Assembly: GCA_021776455.1 (NCBI GenBank)
Contig: JAJFFX010000057.1
Location: forward strand, 1 to 64,000
From: Hyphococcus sp.
GTDB lineage: Bacteria > Pseudomonadota > Alphaproteobacteria > Caulobacterales > Parvularculaceae
Length of the DNA: 64,000 nt
Reading direction: 5' to 3'
Of the stretch, positions 9,021 through 20,674 are shown in pieces. How positions within the stretch are numbered: position 1 is the first letter of the stretch; each line of letters opens with the position of its first letter. The notes below the pieces were generated by a model. The model saw only the letters and a list, made by a program, of their open reading frames with translations, did no database searches and was not told the origin of the DNA. A program made the position numbers and the translations under genes.

Positions 9021-12000
9021 TCAACCCGCGGCAAGATAGCGCGCGAAAGCGTGATCGAGCATCGCCTCGGGAAGCGCCATAAGCCGCGCCTCAAAGGTCC
9101 ATAGCAAAGCCGATTTGATCTTATGACCCGGATAGATTTCCTGAAGCAGTGCGCGATAGGCGGCCATTTGCGCGACATAGGCGGGCGATGCGTCGGCAAC
9201 ATCCTTCGGTGGCGGGCGGTTGGTTTTATAATCGATAACGAGAATTTCATCCGACCCAACAACCAGCCGGTCAATTTGTCCCGATATTATCAAGCCGGGC
9301 TTGGCGCCTTTCGGCGCACCGGCAATGCTAACTTCGGCGCCTGAGCCAGGGCCAAAGACGGCGGCAAATTGCGGGTCATTTAGAACCGTAAGAATTTCAT
9401 TGCACCAGTGCGTGCGCTCACCGGCATCAATTTGCGGCGCGATACGGGCAAGCAACCGGTCGCCGGCGGCGCGGCGCTTAGAGGTCTCGACATCAGGCAA
9501 AAGTTCGAGCAGGCGGTGAAGCGTCCGCCCACGGAAATACCGGTCGCCAGCAATTGGGGATTGGGCCGGCGTAGGGGCGGCCAGATGCTCAACCCCATCG
9601 GCTGCGGCTTCTTCCTCGTCAGCTAGGCGAGAGGGCGCAAGGCTTAAAGGCGCCGCCTCAGTTTTTGCCGGCTTAAACAACCATGGCGGGGACATGATGT
9701 CGGGCGGCGTTTCCGGCTGATCTGGTCTTTCTATCTCCACCGTTTGCGTACAGTCATAGCGCCGCAACACGTCCTCGTTATCTGGCCAAAACGGTTCCTC
9801 AGATTCGTATACTGCACCGCCAAGCCGGTCGAAGGCGTCTTGCGCCAAAGCATGCCAGGATTTTTCCGTAACCGGCTTGTCGCCAGGTGATTTCTGGTTG
9901 CCCTGTTCAACGCCGCAAATATAAAGCCGGTCTTCAGCGCGCGTCGCCGCGACATAGAGCTGGCGGCGGTATTCTTCATAAGCTTTGCGTATAACTTCTG
10001 CGCGTGCTTCCTCTGTCGTCGGAACGTCTGCGGCCTTGTTCGCCACGAGCAGTGACAGACGCTCGCGGCGTGATGCATGCTCGCTGTCGCGGGCGAGATC
10101 GATCACCGGCCCAATCCGGCGAATATTTGGTCCGCGATGGGCGTCCAGCAAAAACACGATTTTTGACTGCAGGCCCTTGGCGCCATGCACCGTCATCACC
10201 CGCACCGCATCGTTGGAGCGCTCCATTTCGCGTTTGATCTCGCCAGCATTGCTCGTAAACCAATCAATGAACCCTTGTAGAGACCGTGGATGGGCATTTT
10301 CGTAATCAAGCGCCTGACGCAGGAGTTCGTCGATTGCGTCGCGCGAGGCTTCGCTGAGGCGGGCGTAGAACCGGCGCCGTCCGGACGGGGTTCCGGCGTC
10401 AAGAATATGTGTGAAGAACGCATAAGGCCCCTCGCGCAGGCCGCGTGCACGCGCGGCGCTAACCTCATCGGCGGCCTTGCGCCATTTCGGTTGTTCGCTC
10501 GCCCGTTCCCGGAGCGCCGACCACAGGCTTTGCGTCGGCCCGCGCGGATGGGCTAGGGGGAAAAGGTCGGCGTCGTCATCGAAGCCGTATAGAGGCGATT
10601 TTAAAATCTCGGCAAGCGACAGGTCGTCGGAGGACAGCAAGGCGAATTTTGCAAATGACAAAAGGTCTTCCACCGCAGGGTCTTCAATAAGTTTCAACCG
10701 GTCAGCCCCCGCGACACGGACGCCGGCTTGCGCCAGTTGTCGGATAACCTCTTCAAACAAAGCGCCGCGGCTCTGTACAAGGATCATTATGTCACCGGGA
10801 GCAATGGCGCGGCCTTGTGATTCCAGCAACTCGGCGCCGAGCCAGTCTTTGATTGTGGTCGCGATCTTCTGGCTCAGCACTTTCGCTGGCGCGGTCGCTG
10901 CCGGCGCGTCAACCGGCGCATCCCATGGGTTTGTTTTCGGCGTATCCGGCCGCGGCGTTAACGGCCACAGCTCGACAAGGCCGGCCTCGCCCTCGCGTTT
11001 GAGCCCATGCGCCGGCACGCCGCGCTGGCCGAGCCCATCGGCGGCGTTGGCGACAAACAGCGCATCGACAAATTCGAGTACGGGCGCTGTGGAGCGGAAA
11101 GAGACCTGCAGATCAAAATTTCCATAAGCGCCAACCGCGGCGAGCGCCTTGCCAAGCGATGCTTCTTTTTCTTCAAACAGTTCCGCATCCGCGCCCTGAA
11201 ACGAATAGATAGACTGCTTCATATCGCCGACGGCGAAAAAGCTGCGCGCGGAATTCCCTGCGCCGCCGCCGCTTTTAATCTCATTGAGCAGCGCTTCGAT
11301 GATCGCCCATTGCGCTGGTGAAGTGTCTTGCGCCTCGTCGACCAGGATGTGGTCAATGCCCTGGTCGAGCTTATACATCACCCAGGCGCCGTCGGTGGTC
11401 TCCAATAAACGTTGCGTGCGCTTGATCAGGTCGTCGAAATCAAGCGCGGCGCGCGCGGCTTTCATGTCTGCATAGGCGTCAATCAGCACCGACAGGAGAT
11501 GGAGATAAGCGGCGGTGTCGTGATAGATCTTTAACGCTTTCAGGCGGGCCAATTGGGTGACGAAGTGTTCCCGCAGGCCGTCGACATAGGGCCGCACCCA
11601 GGCGTCGATTTTATCGGTGGCGTTGGAGGCGATTTTGTCGCGTGGCGTCCCATCCGTTTTGGTGAACATTGGCAATAGCGCCGCCCACTGTTCCGCGTCG
11701 GCGGTTGCTGCGAGAAAGGTTTTAATCGGAACGGCGCCGAATTTTTTCGGGTTGCCGCCGCTGGCCTCCAGTGCTGCATAAGCGCGCTCAAGCTCGTGCT
11801 TGTCGAGTTGGCCGAGAAATTCCACTTGCAGCATTCCTTCCGTAGTCTGAGGGTCAATGTCGAGCTCAGCGGCGCATCCGCGAATGACGCCATCGAGACC
11901 GCCAAAGCGAGTGAGCGCGGCGTCAAAGCCAAGACGCTTCATCGCTCCTTCGAGCAACAATTCGCGGAGCTGTTTTTCATTATGGCTGCGGGCGAGGCGC

Positions 12001-12542
12001 GAAAGGGCGTTGGCGATGGCCACATCCTTGCTGGCGCGCAAGGCGACGCCATCAAGCGCGGCGTCACGCAATTGTCTCGCCTCACCGTCTTCGATAATCA
12101 CAAATCCTGGCGGCGCCCCGGCTTCCAGCGGGAAGCGCCGCAAAACCTGTTCGCAAAACGAGTGAATGGTCTGGATTTTAAGCCCGCCTGGCGTTTCCAG
12201 CGCGCGGACAAACAGCCGGCGAACAGTGTTGAGGTCGCCGGCGCTGCGTTGCTTCGCAGCGTCGCCTTCAAGCTCGTTCAGCGCATTTACCAGCGTCTCG
12301 TTATCAGCAAGCGCCCATGCGCCAAGCACTTCGAACAAGCGTTCGGCCATTTCTGCGGCGGCTGCTTTAGTAAAGGTGATGCAGAGAATTTTGTTGGGCG
12401 CAGTGTTCGCCAATAACAGGCGCGCTACGCGATTGGTTAAAACCCGGGTCTTGCCCGACCCGGCATTGGCCATCACAAAGGCGGACCGCGTCGGGTCGGC
12501 GGCGAGTATCTGGTTGCGCGTTGCTTTCTTCAGCGGGGTCAT
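9021..12542 (-). CDS. addA: Double-strand break repair helicase AddA
   Basis: 1173 aa; Walker [21 protein letters not shown]; UvrD-like motifs [15 protein letters not shown]-terminal nuclease segment [11 protein letters not shown]. Confidence 0.96.
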   Translation of the reverse strand: MTPLKKATRNQILAADPTRSAFVMANAGSGKTRVLTNRVARLLLANTAPNKILCITFTKAAAAEMAERLFEVLGAWALADNETLVNALNELEGDAAKQRSAGDLNTVRRLFVRALETPGGLKIQTIHSFCEQVLRRFPLEAGAPPGFVIIEDGEARQLRDAALDGVALRASKDVAIANALSRLARSHNEKQLRELLLEGAMKRLGFDAALTRFGGLDGVIRGCAAELDIDPQTTEGMLQVEFLGQLDKHELERAYAALEASGGNPKKFGAVPIKTFLAATADAEQWAALLPMFTKTDGTPRDKIASNATDKIDAWVRPYVDGLREHFVTQLARLKALKIYHDTAAYLHLLSVLIDAYADMKAARAALDFDDLIKRTQRLLETTDGAWVMYKLDQGIDHILVDEAQDTSPAQWAIIEALLNEIKSGGGAGNSARSFFAVGDMKQSIYSFQGADAELFEEKEASLGKALAAVGAYGNFDLQVSFRSTAPVLEFVDALFVANAADGLGQRGVPAHGLKREGEAGLVELWPLTPRPDTPKTNPWDAPVDAPAATAPAKVLSQKIATTIKDWLGAELLESQGRAIAPGDIMILVQSRGALFEEVIRQLAQAGVRVAGADRLKLIEDPAVEDLLSFAKFALLSSDDLSLAEILKSPLYGFDDDADLFPLAHPRGPTQSLWSALRERASEQPKWRKAADEVSAARARGLREGPYAFFTHILDAGTPSGRRRFYARLSEASRDAIDELLRQALDYENAHPRSLQGFIDWFTSNAGEIKREMERSNDAVRVMTVHGAKGLQSKIVFLLDAHRGPNIRRIGPVIDLARDSEHASRRERLSLLVANKAADVPTTEEARAEVIRKAYEEYRRQLYVAATRAEDRLYICGVEQGNQKSPGDKPVTEKSWHALAQDAFDRLGGAVYESEEPFWPDNEDVLRRYDCTQTVEIERPDQPETPPDIMSPPWLFKPAKTEAAPLSLAPSRLADEEEAAADGVEHLAAPTPAQSPIAGDRYFRGRTLHRLLELLPDVETSKRRAAGDRLLARIAPQIDAGERTHWCNEILTVLNDPQFAAVFGPGSGAEVSIAGAPKGAKPGLIISGQIDRLVVGSDEILVIDYKTNRPPPKDVADASPAYVAQMAAYRALLQEIYPGHKIKSALLWTFEARLMALPEAMLDHAFARYLAAG

Positions 12543-15500
12543 TCATCGCCCCCGTCGCTATTACGGCCGGCGGCGTTGCGCTCACGCCGTCGGGCGAGAT
12601 GGTCATAATCGCCATAGTCGTCCATATATTGCGGGCGCGGTTGCGACAGATAGGCCGTATCCGGATTATTAAAACTTTGCAGCAGGGCGTAAAGCCCGTC
12701 TTCGGCATCGGCTATATGCCTTGCAGCCTTCTCGCCCGTGGCGCCGACATCATCAGCCATCACGCCTTTGCGGCCGACGACGCGAACATATTCAAATCCC
12801 GCGACCGCTGCGGCGCCAAGTTTTTCAAAACCCCCTTTGACGGTAATCAGGCCGGTCAGTGGCAGTTGCGGGCTGAACTTTTTTGTCTGGCTAAGGGTTG
12901 GCGCCGCGCCGGTCTTGTAATCGATGATAACGGCGCCGCCGTCATCAAGCCGGTCGATGCGATCGGCTTTGGCGTTCAGTGAATAAGCAAGGCCGCCCAG
13001 TTCAAACGCCCATGCGCCTTTGTCCTCGACCACCACCGGCTTGCCGATGGCGCCGCGCGCGGCGTCCCAGGCGGAAAACCAGTGCAGGGTCTTCATCGCG
13101 CGATCGCGCCAGAACGGCGTGTGGGTCTCGGTCAGGCCAAATTGCGGCGCATGCTCGGCATATAGCGCTTCAAGGCGGGCCAACCGGTCCTTGGCGCCGG
13201 CCGGCGCGCCTTCCGCGACAAAGACGTGAAAAATTTTATGGAAGAGATTGCCGATATCACGCGAGCCAAACGGCTCATTGAGCGCGTCGAGCTTTTTCAG
13301 GCGTAAAATATAGCGTCCATAAATCGCATAAGGATCGCGCAGCAGTTTCTCGATGCGGGTGACGTAAAAATCGCGCGGGCGGGTAGCAACCGGCGGGCGC
13401 GGTGCGGGCGCGGAAATGGTTTTGAGCTCGCTGGCGGCATTGAGGCGCTGTGCAAGACTATTGTAGTGTTGAAATTGTTCAATTTGCGCCAGGGCGTCCG
13501 CGCCCTTTAAGATATTCTTTAAACGGACAATCCAGCGTGATGGCTTGGTCGGCTTTCCGCCCGCCCGCGTTGAACGGGTCAGCATAACTTCAGGCGCTGC
13601 GGTCAGCTGGGCGAAGTCATGGGCGGCAAGGCCGATACGTTGTTCCGGTGACGGCAGGCCCAGCTTCTCGCGCATCGGGCGCGACAGGAACGGATCAATC
13701 GCTGCATCACGCGGCCAGGCGCCCTCGTTGAGCCCGCCGAGAATGATAACATCGGCGTGCTGTAGCCGCGCTTCCAGAGGGCCAAGGATAGCGATGCGTG
13801 GATGCGCGGGAATGCGCCGACGCACGGTGATCTTTGCAATCAGTTGATCGAAAATCGCGACGTAATCTTCCGGGGCGTCATGAGTGATGGCGACGACAGC
13901 GCCTTGTAATGGCGCGAGTCCTGCAGCGCCGGCCTCGCCATCCTCGCCGCGCCACAAGCGCACAGCGCCGGGCTCGTCGTTGGAGGTTGCGAACAATTCG
14001 GCAATTTGTAGATGGGCCATGAGGCGATCTGTGAAGGGTGCGGCGGATTGCGGCCATTGTTTGAGGCCGCCAAGAAGCCTATCAAGCAATGGCGCAGCGC
14101 CAGATCCATTGTGTTTGTCCGCCTTGATTTTTAAGGCCAATCCATCGCCGCCACCGGTCGGGCGCAACCCTCGCAAGACACGATCCATAGTGTTGACGGC
14201 GCGGGCGCGTTCAGCCTCACCAAAGCCGCCGCCAAAGAGTGGGTGACGCAATATGGTCATCAGCGCGACGGCGTCTGACGGGTCTTTGAGCCACCGCGCC
14301 ACCAGACGAAGATAGGTTCCACACGGACTATTGGCGAAAGGAGTACCGGCGGAATCGTCAACGGTAATATTCCAGCGCCGCAGCTTCATGGCGACGCGCC
14401 GCGACAAATCCCGGTCCGGCGTCACCAGAAAGACGGTTTTGCCCGGCGTCTCGATGGTCTCGCGGATTTTGAGCGCCGCCGCATCCGCCTCACGCTCTTC
14501 GTCGGCGGCCTCAACCAGTATGACTTTATCGAGCGCGGCATCCAGCCTCGGGCGGTCGGCTTTGATCGCCACTGCCCAGTCGCGCCAGCTGTCGGAGGTC
14601 GCCGCCGGGCGCAGCGCCACGGAAAATATCTCCCGCCGCGCTGTTATTGCGGTCGTGTTTTTTGCTGTGGCCGCATTTGGCCATTTCGCCACTGACGGTC
14701 TTTCGGCGCCAAGCTCATCCAGCAATTGCTTCAACCCGGCTTGCGGGTGCGGCGCGTCAATACTGTCCCAAAAGCGTTCGTCAGAGGTAAGGTCAAGCCC
14801 CGGCAAAACCACCGCGCCCATAGGCAGAAGGGCGACTTGGCTCATCATTCGCGCCACCGCCGGCGTCGACCCGGTGGTGCCGGCGATGATCACCGGGTGG
14901 CGGGGCGGCGCGCGCCTCCAGTGTGCGGTTTGCCGGTCGATCAGTTTAACGCGTCGGTCGGCCGGGTCCATCAGCCCGCGTTCTTCAAGATAGGCTGGCC
15001 AGATTTCGGTGATGATGGTGAGGAACGCTAGCGACGCGCGCCAGTGCGCCGCCAGCTCTTCCGGCACAAGCGTTTCCAGCGCTTTCGGCGATATCTCTTC
15101 CGTATAGAAAGAATCAAGCAGCCTGCCAAGTTCGTCAGCGGCGCTGAGCGCGCCGGCCCAGCGTTCCTGTCCTTCAAAGGCGCGGTCCTTTGCGGCGACC
15201 ATTTGTGCTAGGGTCAGACGGCGTTCAATCACGGAGATCGCCGGGGTCAGATCAAGCTCATCGCGTCCCGCGCCTTCAAACACCACGAACTCATCTTCAT
15301 CGATATCGCCAAGCGCGCGGATGCGCGGCATGAGGCTTGCCCGCCCGCCCGGAGCGGCGGATATAAAGGCATCCGTCAGTGCACGAACAGCACGTCTTGT
15401 CGGCAAATAGATACGTGCATCAGCAAGCTTTGTGTCTGGCGCTGCGTCAATAGAAGCGCGCAGCGTCGACGCCAGATCGGTCAGAAACGGGCGCCCGGCG

Positions 15501-15565
15501 TCGATCGTGTAGAGTTGGGGCGCGGCTTCTGAAAATATTATCGAAGTCTGGCGTGCGGAGGTCAC
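12539..15565 (-). CDS. addB: Double-strand break repair protein AddB
   Basis: ORF extends to 15685, but GTG at 15565 overlaps the upstream stop (GTGA) and gives VTSARQTSIIFSEAAPQLY; C-terminal nuclease motif VIIDYKTGAAP; overlaps addA by 4 nt. Confidence 0.93.
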   Translation of the reverse strand: MTSARQTSIIFSEAAPQLYTIDAGRPFLTDLASTLRASIDAAPDTKLADARIYLPTRRAVRALTDAFISAAPGGRASLMPRIRALGDIDEDEFVVFEGAGRDELDLTPAISVIERRLTLAQMVAAKDRAFEGQERWAGALSAADELGRLLDSFYTEEISPKALETLVPEELAAHWRASLAFLTIITEIWPAYLEERGLMDPADRRVKLIDRQTAHWRRAPPRHPVIIAGTTGSTPAVARMMSQVALLPMGAVVLPGLDLTSDERFWDSIDAPHPQAGLKQLLDELGAERPSVAKWPNAATAKNTTAITARREIFSVALRPAATSDSWRDWAVAIKADRPRLDAALDKVILVEAADEEREADAAALKIRETIETPGKTVFLVTPDRDLSRRVAMKLRRWNITVDDSAGTPFANSPCGTYLRLVARWLKDPSDAVALMTILRHPLFGGGFGEAERARAVNTMDRVLRGLRPTGGGDGLALKIKADKHNGSGAAPLLDRLLGGLKQWPQSAAPFTDRLMAHLQIAELFATSNDEPGAVRLWRGEDGEAGAAGLAPLQGAVVAITHDAPEDYVAIFDQLIAKITVRRRIPAHPRIAILGPLEARLQHADVIILGGLNEGAWPRDAAIDPFLSRPMREKLGLPSPEQRIGLAAHDFAQLTAAPEVMLTRSTRAGGKPTKPSRWIVRLKNILKGADALAQIEQFQHYNSLAQRLNAASELKTISAPAPRPPVATRPRDFYVTRIEKLLRDPYAIYGRYILRLKKLDALNEPFGSRDIGNLFHKIFHVFVAEGAPAGAKDRLARLEALYAEHAPQFGLTETHTPFWRDRAMKTLHWFSAWDAARGAIGKPVVVEDKGAWAFELGGLAYSLNAKADRIDRLDDGGAVIIDYKTGAAPTLSQTKKFSPQLPLTGLITVKGGFEKLGAAAVAGFEYVRVVGRKGVMADDVGATGEKAARHIADAEDGLYALLQSFNNPDTAYLSQPRPQYMDDYGDYDHLARRRERNAAGRNSDGGDE

Positions 15566-16296
15566 CTGGCGCTCGCTTTGAGGCGCGCTTCGGCGGCGGC
15601 GTGTCCGGCCGGATCGCCGACATGCATCCACGAGCCTTGATGTATGGCGCCGAAAAGCCGGCCGTGCGTCTGGGCGCGGTCCCAAAGTAATTTCGTCGAA
15701 AATGCGCCGTCAGGTCCTTCATCGATCAGCGCCGGCGAAATCAGTTGCAGGCCAGTGAAAACAAATTGCGCGGATTCGCCCTGGCGCAGGGTGATACGCC
15801 CATCCACGCTCTGATCAAAGTCACCCTTGCCGTCATAGCCGCTGGTTTTCTCGATCGGGATCAGAAGTAAAAGCGCATCCATTTGCCGAGCGTCCCAATG
15901 CCGCGTTAGCGTCGCGCAGGCCTCCGCACCGTCGGCGTCAATCAGGATCGCGTCGGTGTTGGTGCAGAAAATCGCTTTGTCGCCAAAATGGGGGCGGGCT
16001 TTTTTAAGGCCGCCGCCTGTCTCAAGCAGTAGGCCGCGTTCATCGGAAATGATTATCTCCGGCGTGGTGCGGGCGCGCAAATGTTGTTCCATCGCTTCTG
16101 CAAGGTAATGCACATTGACCACGGCTCTCGTAATGTCGGCGGCGGCAAAGCGATCCAGCGCATAGTCTATAAGCGCTTTGCCGGCGACTTTGACGAGCGG
16201 CTTTGGCGTATCCTCCGCAAGCGGACGCATCCGCGTGCCGAGCCCTGCGGCGAGCACCATTGCGGTGGTTGGGGCAGTGGTGGGTTTTCTAGTCAT
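15562..16296 (-). CDS. murU: Nucleotidyltransferase, MurU-like (N-acetylmuramate 1-phosphate uridylyltransferase)
   Basis: MVLAAGLGTRMRPLAEDTPKPLVKVAGKALIDYALDRFAAAD; directly follows an AmgK-like kinase. Confidence 0.85.
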   Translation of the reverse strand: MTRKPTTAPTTAMVLAAGLGTRMRPLAEDTPKPLVKVAGKALIDYALDRFAAADITRAVVNVHYLAEAMEQHLRARTTPEIIISDERGLLLETGGGLKKARPHFGDKAIFCTNTDAILIDADGAEACATLTRHWDARQMDALLLLIPIEKTSGYDGKGDFDQSVDGRITLRQGESAQFVFTGLQLISPALIDEGPDGAFSTKLLWDRAQTHGRLFGAIHQGSWMHVGDPAGHAAAEARLKASAR

Positions 16297-17378
16297 GGCG
16301 CCAGCTCTGGCAAATGCGCAGCAATGAAACTGCGCAAAGGCGCCAATGGTTCGCGCGCCAGGTCATTACGGAAAAGCGCTTCAACCCGCGGCAGGAAGTT
16401 GAGGTAGTGTGGTTTGTTATCGCGCCGCGCGAGGCGGGCAAAAATGCCGAGGATCTTTGCGTTACGCTGCGCGGCAAGGATGGCGTAGTCGTTCATGAAC
16501 GCCGCCTTGTCGAGGCCGTCGGCAGCGCGCGCATAATGTTCAATCATTGCCGCGGCCAAAGCCGGCGCGACATCGCGGCGGGCGTCTTCCAGCAGCGAGA
16601 CGACATCATAGGCGGCATGGCCGTAAAGTCCGTCTTGAAAATCGATGATTCCGGTGCGGGCGGCTGTTTTGCGCTTCGGCAGCCACAACAGGTTCTCCGC
16701 ATGATAATCGCGCAGCACGATCTGGTGCGGCGGCGACAATGCGCTTGCGAGGTTTTGAAAAATGTCGCGATATTCCGCTTGCAGACTTTCCGGCGCGGGC
16801 ACGGATTTTTTTAACGGCCAATACCAGTCGATGAGAAGGCCAGCCTCGGTACACAGCGCCATCGCGTCATAGCTTGCCATCGCGTAATTGTCATGGGCCG
16901 GGCGCGCTGGCGGATTTTGTCTGAGTGTGAGCAAAGCATCGATGGCGCTGCGATAAAGCTCAGTTTCGTTCGCTGCACCGGCTACGCGCGCATAAAGATC
17001 GTCGCCAAGGTCTTCGATCAGTGCAAGGCCCTTAGCGGCGTCAGTGGCGAAAATTTCCGGCGTCGATAGTCCGGCGCCGCGCAGCGCCGCGGCAATAGCG
17101 ATGAAGGCGTTGAGGTTCGCCCCGGCAAGGCGCGCCATGGCATTATAGCCAAGCGCGCGGCGCTCCTCTTGGCTTGCCTCCCGCGGGCAGGGCGCGCTTT
17201 CCGCTGATGGCGGCGCGATCATTAACACCGCTTTGCGGCCATTGTGCTCGGCGCGCATATAGCTACGCGTTGAGGCGTCCCCGGCGAGCGGGCGCAGCTT
17301 TGCGCCCTCCCAGCCGGCGAGCATCAGAAATTGCGCATGCGCGCGCGCTGTGTTTGAGCCGCTCATCGCCGGGACCAT
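16293..17378 (-). CDS. amgK: AmgK-like anomeric sugar kinase (aminoglycoside phosphotransferase fold)
   Basis: 361 aa; IVLRDYHAENLLWLP and GIIDFQDGLYGHAAYDVVSLLEDARRDV; ATGA-type overlap with the nucleotidyltransferase. Confidence 0.85.
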   Translation of the reverse strand: MVPAMSGSNTARAHAQFLMLAGWEGAKLRPLAGDASTRSYMRAEHNGRKAVLMIAPPSAESAPCPREASQEERRALGYNAMARLAGANLNAFIAIAAALRGAGLSTPEIFATDAAKGLALIEDLGDDLYARVAGAANETELYRSAIDALLTLRQNPPARPAHDNYAMASYDAMALCTEAGLLIDWYWPLKKSVPAPESLQAEYRDIFQNLASALSPPHQIVLRDYHAENLLWLPKRKTAARTGIIDFQDGLYGHAAYDVVSLLEDARRDVAPALAAAMIEHYARAADGLDKAAFMNDYAILAAQRNAKILGIFARLARRDNKPHYLNFLPRVEALFRNDLAREPLAPLRSFIAAHLPELAP

Positions 17379-17388
17379 ACGCGATTCT

Positions 17389-17850
17389 TCAAATTAATCC
17401 CGCTGCCTGCAATCGCTTGCGCCAGATTTCCGGCCCCTCAATATCAACCCTGCGGCCGCCGCTTTGTTCGATGTGGAAAACTAGCCGTAAAGGGCCAGAT
17501 GGTAATAATCCCTCAATCCTGTCCGGCCATTCGATCAGGCAAATACCGTCGGCCAGGGCGTCTTCGAAGCCAAGTTCCCAGACGTCGTGCGCGCGCTCCA
17601 GCCGGTAAAGGTCGAAATGCCAGAGTGCGGCGTCAGTATTTTTGTATGTCTCCACCAGCGTAAACGTCGGGCTCGGGACATCGCGCGCGCCGCAAAAAGC
17701 TTTGATGAGCCCGCGCGCGCAAACCGTCTTGCCGGCGCCGAGCGGACCTTCAAGGCAGATAATGTCGCCGGTTTGCAGGCCCGCGGCGAGCCCTGCGCCG
17801 AATTGCGCGGTGGCGTTTTCATCCGGCAGAAATATAGAAGCGAGCCTCAT
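17389..17850 (-). CDS. tsaE: tRNA threonylcarbamoyladenosine biosynthesis ATPase TsaE
   Basis: ICLEGPLGAGKTVCARGLIKAF Walker A, SPTFTLVETY, LWHFDLYRLE. Confidence 0.95.
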   Translation of the reverse strand: MRLASIFLPDENATAQFGAGLAAGLQTGDIICLEGPLGAGKTVCARGLIKAFCGARDVPSPTFTLVETYKNTDAALWHFDLYRLERAHDVWELGFEDALADGICLIEWPDRIEGLLPSGPLRLVFHIEQSGGRRVDIEGPEIWRKRLQAAGLI

Positions 17851-18016
17851 GGCGAGCCATATCGGCGGGAATTCTCATCGATGCAAGCCTCACGGATGCT
17901 GCAGATAATGCCGTGCGGTCACTTTTGGGGCTTGCCGTCTGGAGCAGACGCCTTAAATGACGCCCTTCAAGACTTTGCGTAAGGCCGGCTCTGACCGGCG
18001 ACCGGGAAGAGACTAA

Positions 18017-18340
<324 letters not shown>

Positions 18341-18389
18341 GGCGCGGGCCGCTCTTGACGACTGCCCTAGGGTGTCGTTTCATGAACAA

Positions 18390-18845
18390 ATGCAGAACAA
18401 TGATGCACCTCTAATTGACGAGGGCGATGTGCTGTCGCGCCCGGACCAGACCACCATCCTGACCCGCGGGGTTGTCCGCCTATTCGTTGAATTGGGGTTC
18501 TCGCCGCTGATCGAATTCAAACTCGCCAATGGCCGCCGCGTCGATGTCGCCGGGCTTGACCGCAAGGGCCGGCTGACAGTGGCGGAGGTGAAATCCTGCC
18601 GCGCTGATTTCGAATGCGACGGCAAATGGACGGATTATCTCGGGTTTTGCGATTATTTTTATTTTGCCGTTGATCCGACCTTTCCGCTGGAGCTGTTGCC
18701 GGCGTCAGAAGGGCTCATTCTCGCTGACGCCTATGGCGCGATGATCAAGAGGCCCGCAGAAGAGCGCGTGATGGCGGCGGGGCGGCGCAAAGCGGTCACC
18801 TTGAGGTTCGCCCGTCAGGCGGCGCGGCGGGCCTTTTCAGAATAG
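18390..18845 (+). CDS. MmcB family DNA repair protein
   Basis: FELGFSPLIEFKLANGRRVDVAGLDRKGRLTVAEVKSCRADFECDGKWTDYLGFCDYFYFAVD (approximate read); ATG at 18390 preferred. Confidence 0.85.
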   Translation: MQNNDAPLIDEGDVLSRPDQTTILTRGVVRLFVELGFSPLIEFKLANGRRVDVAGLDRKGRLTVAEVKSCRADFECDGKWTDYLGFCDYFYFAVDPTFPLELLPASEGLILADAYGAMIKRPAEERVMAAGRRKAVTLRFARQAARRAFSE

Positions 18846-18849
18846 CTGC

Positions 18850-20055
18850 CTATTGCGGTGTAAGCCGTAGCAGCTTGCCGGTCGGTGCGCCGCCATGATC
18901 TTCCGTGGTCACATAGATCGCCCCATCCGGCCCGATCCGGACATCGCGGATGCGCTCGCCGATGAGATAGCGCTCCTCACCGATTTCCTTGTCGCCATCC
19001 ATGATGATGCGGTGAAGCGCAGTCCGACCCATAGCGCCAACCAGAAGATCGCCACCCCAATCTTGAAAAAGATCGCCACGATAAACTGCAAGACCGGAAG
19101 GGGCGATGGATGGCGTCCAGTATTTGAACGGTTGCGTCGTTCCTTCATATTCCGTGAACGGTGTAATTCGCGCGCCATTATAGTCAATGCCGTAAGTGGC
19201 GATCGGCCAGCCATAATTGGCGCCCGGCTTGATGATGTTGATTTCATCACCGCCCATGGCGCCGTGTTCATGTTCCCATAAAATGCCGCGGGCGCCGTCA
19301 TAGGCGAGGCCTTGAGGGTTGCGATGGCCCTTTGAATAGAGTTCGGGCAGTGAACCTTCGCCAAAATCCGGATTGTCGTCAGGGATCGATCCGTCTTCGT
19401 TGAGGCGGATCACCGCGCCATAGCTGGTCGCCATATCCTGCGCTTTTTCTTTGTAGCGCGAGCCTTCGCCGATAGTGAAATATAGTTTGTCGTCAGGTCC
19501 CCAAACGAGACGGCCGCCAAAATGATAGGCGGCGGCCTTTGGAGGCGTCGCGTCATAAATGACTTTAAGGTCGCTGACCGCCTCTCCGTTGAAGGTCGCT
19601 CGCGCGATGCGGAGATGATTGGCGGCATTAGAGCCATAGGCGTAGGAAAGGAAGATGATATTGTTTTCTTCATAATCAGGGTGCGGAAGAATATCGAATA
19701 GACCGCCTTGGCCTTCTGAAAACACTTCGGGCGTCCCGGCAATCGGTTGAGCTTCCATAACCCCATTACGAATCGCGCGGATGCGTCCCGGTCGTTCGGT
19801 GACTAAAATGGTTCCGTCTGGAAAAAACGAAATCGACCACGGATTGACGAGGCCGTCGGCCAGGGTTTCGACGGTGAACGCTGTCGCGCCTTCTGGAGCG
19901 TCGGGGGCGTGCTTTTTTTGCAGCGATAAGTCGCCGCCACCGCTAGGCGGAAGATCCGCGCTGACCGAAGCGACAGCGCCATTGTTGTCGGAACAGCCGG
20001 AGATAAAAGCGGCTATGCAGCCTGCGAGGATAGTTTGGTGGAGAGTAATCGTCAT
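18850..20055 (-). CDS. PQQ-dependent sugar dehydrogenase (YliI/aldose sugar dehydrogenase type), lipoprotein
   Basis: 401 aa; lipobox-like CIAAFISGC; LVNPWSISFFPDGTILVTERPGRIRAI, GHRNPQGLAYD, EHEHGAMGGDEINIIKPGANYGWP. Confidence 0.93.
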   Translation of the reverse strand: MTITLHQTILAGCIAAFISGCSDNNGAVASVSADLPPSGGGDLSLQKKHAPDAPEGATAFTVETLADGLVNPWSISFFPDGTILVTERPGRIRAIRNGVMEAQPIAGTPEVFSEGQGGLFDILPHPDYEENNIIFLSYAYGSNAANHLRIARATFNGEAVSDLKVIYDATPPKAAAYHFGGRLVWGPDDKLYFTIGEGSRYKEKAQDMATSYGAVIRLNEDGSIPDDNPDFGEGSLPELYSKGHRNPQGLAYDGARGILWEHEHGAMGGDEINIIKPGANYGWPIATYGIDYNGARITPFTEYEGTTQPFKYWTPSIAPSGLAVYRGDLFQDWGGDLLVGAMGRTALHRIIMDGDKEIGEERYLIGERIRDVRIGPDGAIYVTTEDHGGAPTGKLLRLTPQ

Positions 20056-20193
20056 TTCAGGCTCCGTGGGGACAAGAGAGGGTCAAAAATGGCTGAGGGG
20101 ATAGGCGTATGCGCGCCGGGGGCTCGACGTCAACGGTGATGATGTGACAAAACCTTCGCCGACGATGGGCAAATGGGCGGAAGGTTGGGAAAC

Positions 20194-20643
20194 ATGCAGA
20201 TTATCAAGGTTGCAGCGGCGTATATTGCAGCGGTCATCATTGCCTATTCATTGGCGGCGGCGTTTTACACCCAGCAGGTATTGGCCAAGCAGGCTGAGAT
20301 TGGCGCCATCTATACACCATCGCAACAAGCGCAGACCTACTTCGAAAACTTCATCGGTCTTGCGCCGGCCTATGGTCTTATGATGGCGATCGCGCTTCTG
20401 ATCGGGTTTGTCGTGGCGGCTGGCGTCAAGCGCATTGCCGCTCCTCTGGCCTCGGTCGCCTATCCGCTTGCTGGCGCGGCCGCGATGTGGACGTTGGTTT
20501 GGACGATTGAGACTTTCGTTGCTGGCGGCGGCGTCGGCGCGATTGGCGGCGCCCGTGATGCGCTGGGCGTTGGGTTGCAGATGCTGGCCGGCCTGGCTGG
20601 CGGGGTGGTGTTTGAATTGCTGCGCCATGGACGCCAAGGATGA
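20194..20643 (+). CDS. Hypothetical integral membrane protein
   Basis: Multiple hydrophobic segments (MQIIKVAAAYIAAVIIAYSLAAAFY...); directly upstream of phoR. Confidence 0.7.
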   Translation: MQIIKVAAAYIAAVIIAYSLAAAFYTQQVLAKQAEIGAIYTPSQQAQTYFENFIGLAPAYGLMMAIALLIGFVVAAGVKRIAAPLASVAYPLAGAAAMWTLVWTIETFVAGGGVGAIGGARDALGVGLQMLAGLAGGVVFELLRHGRQG

Positions 20644-20674
20644 CGCAACGAGAAGGCGCAGGTTTGTATTGTCC

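Noticed and set aside
11796-12416. 206-aa plus-strand ORF
   Set aside because: Antisense to addA; no independent support.
14331-14993. 220-aa plus-strand ORF
   Set aside because: Antisense to addB; Ser/Ala/Arg-rich low-complexity shadow translation.
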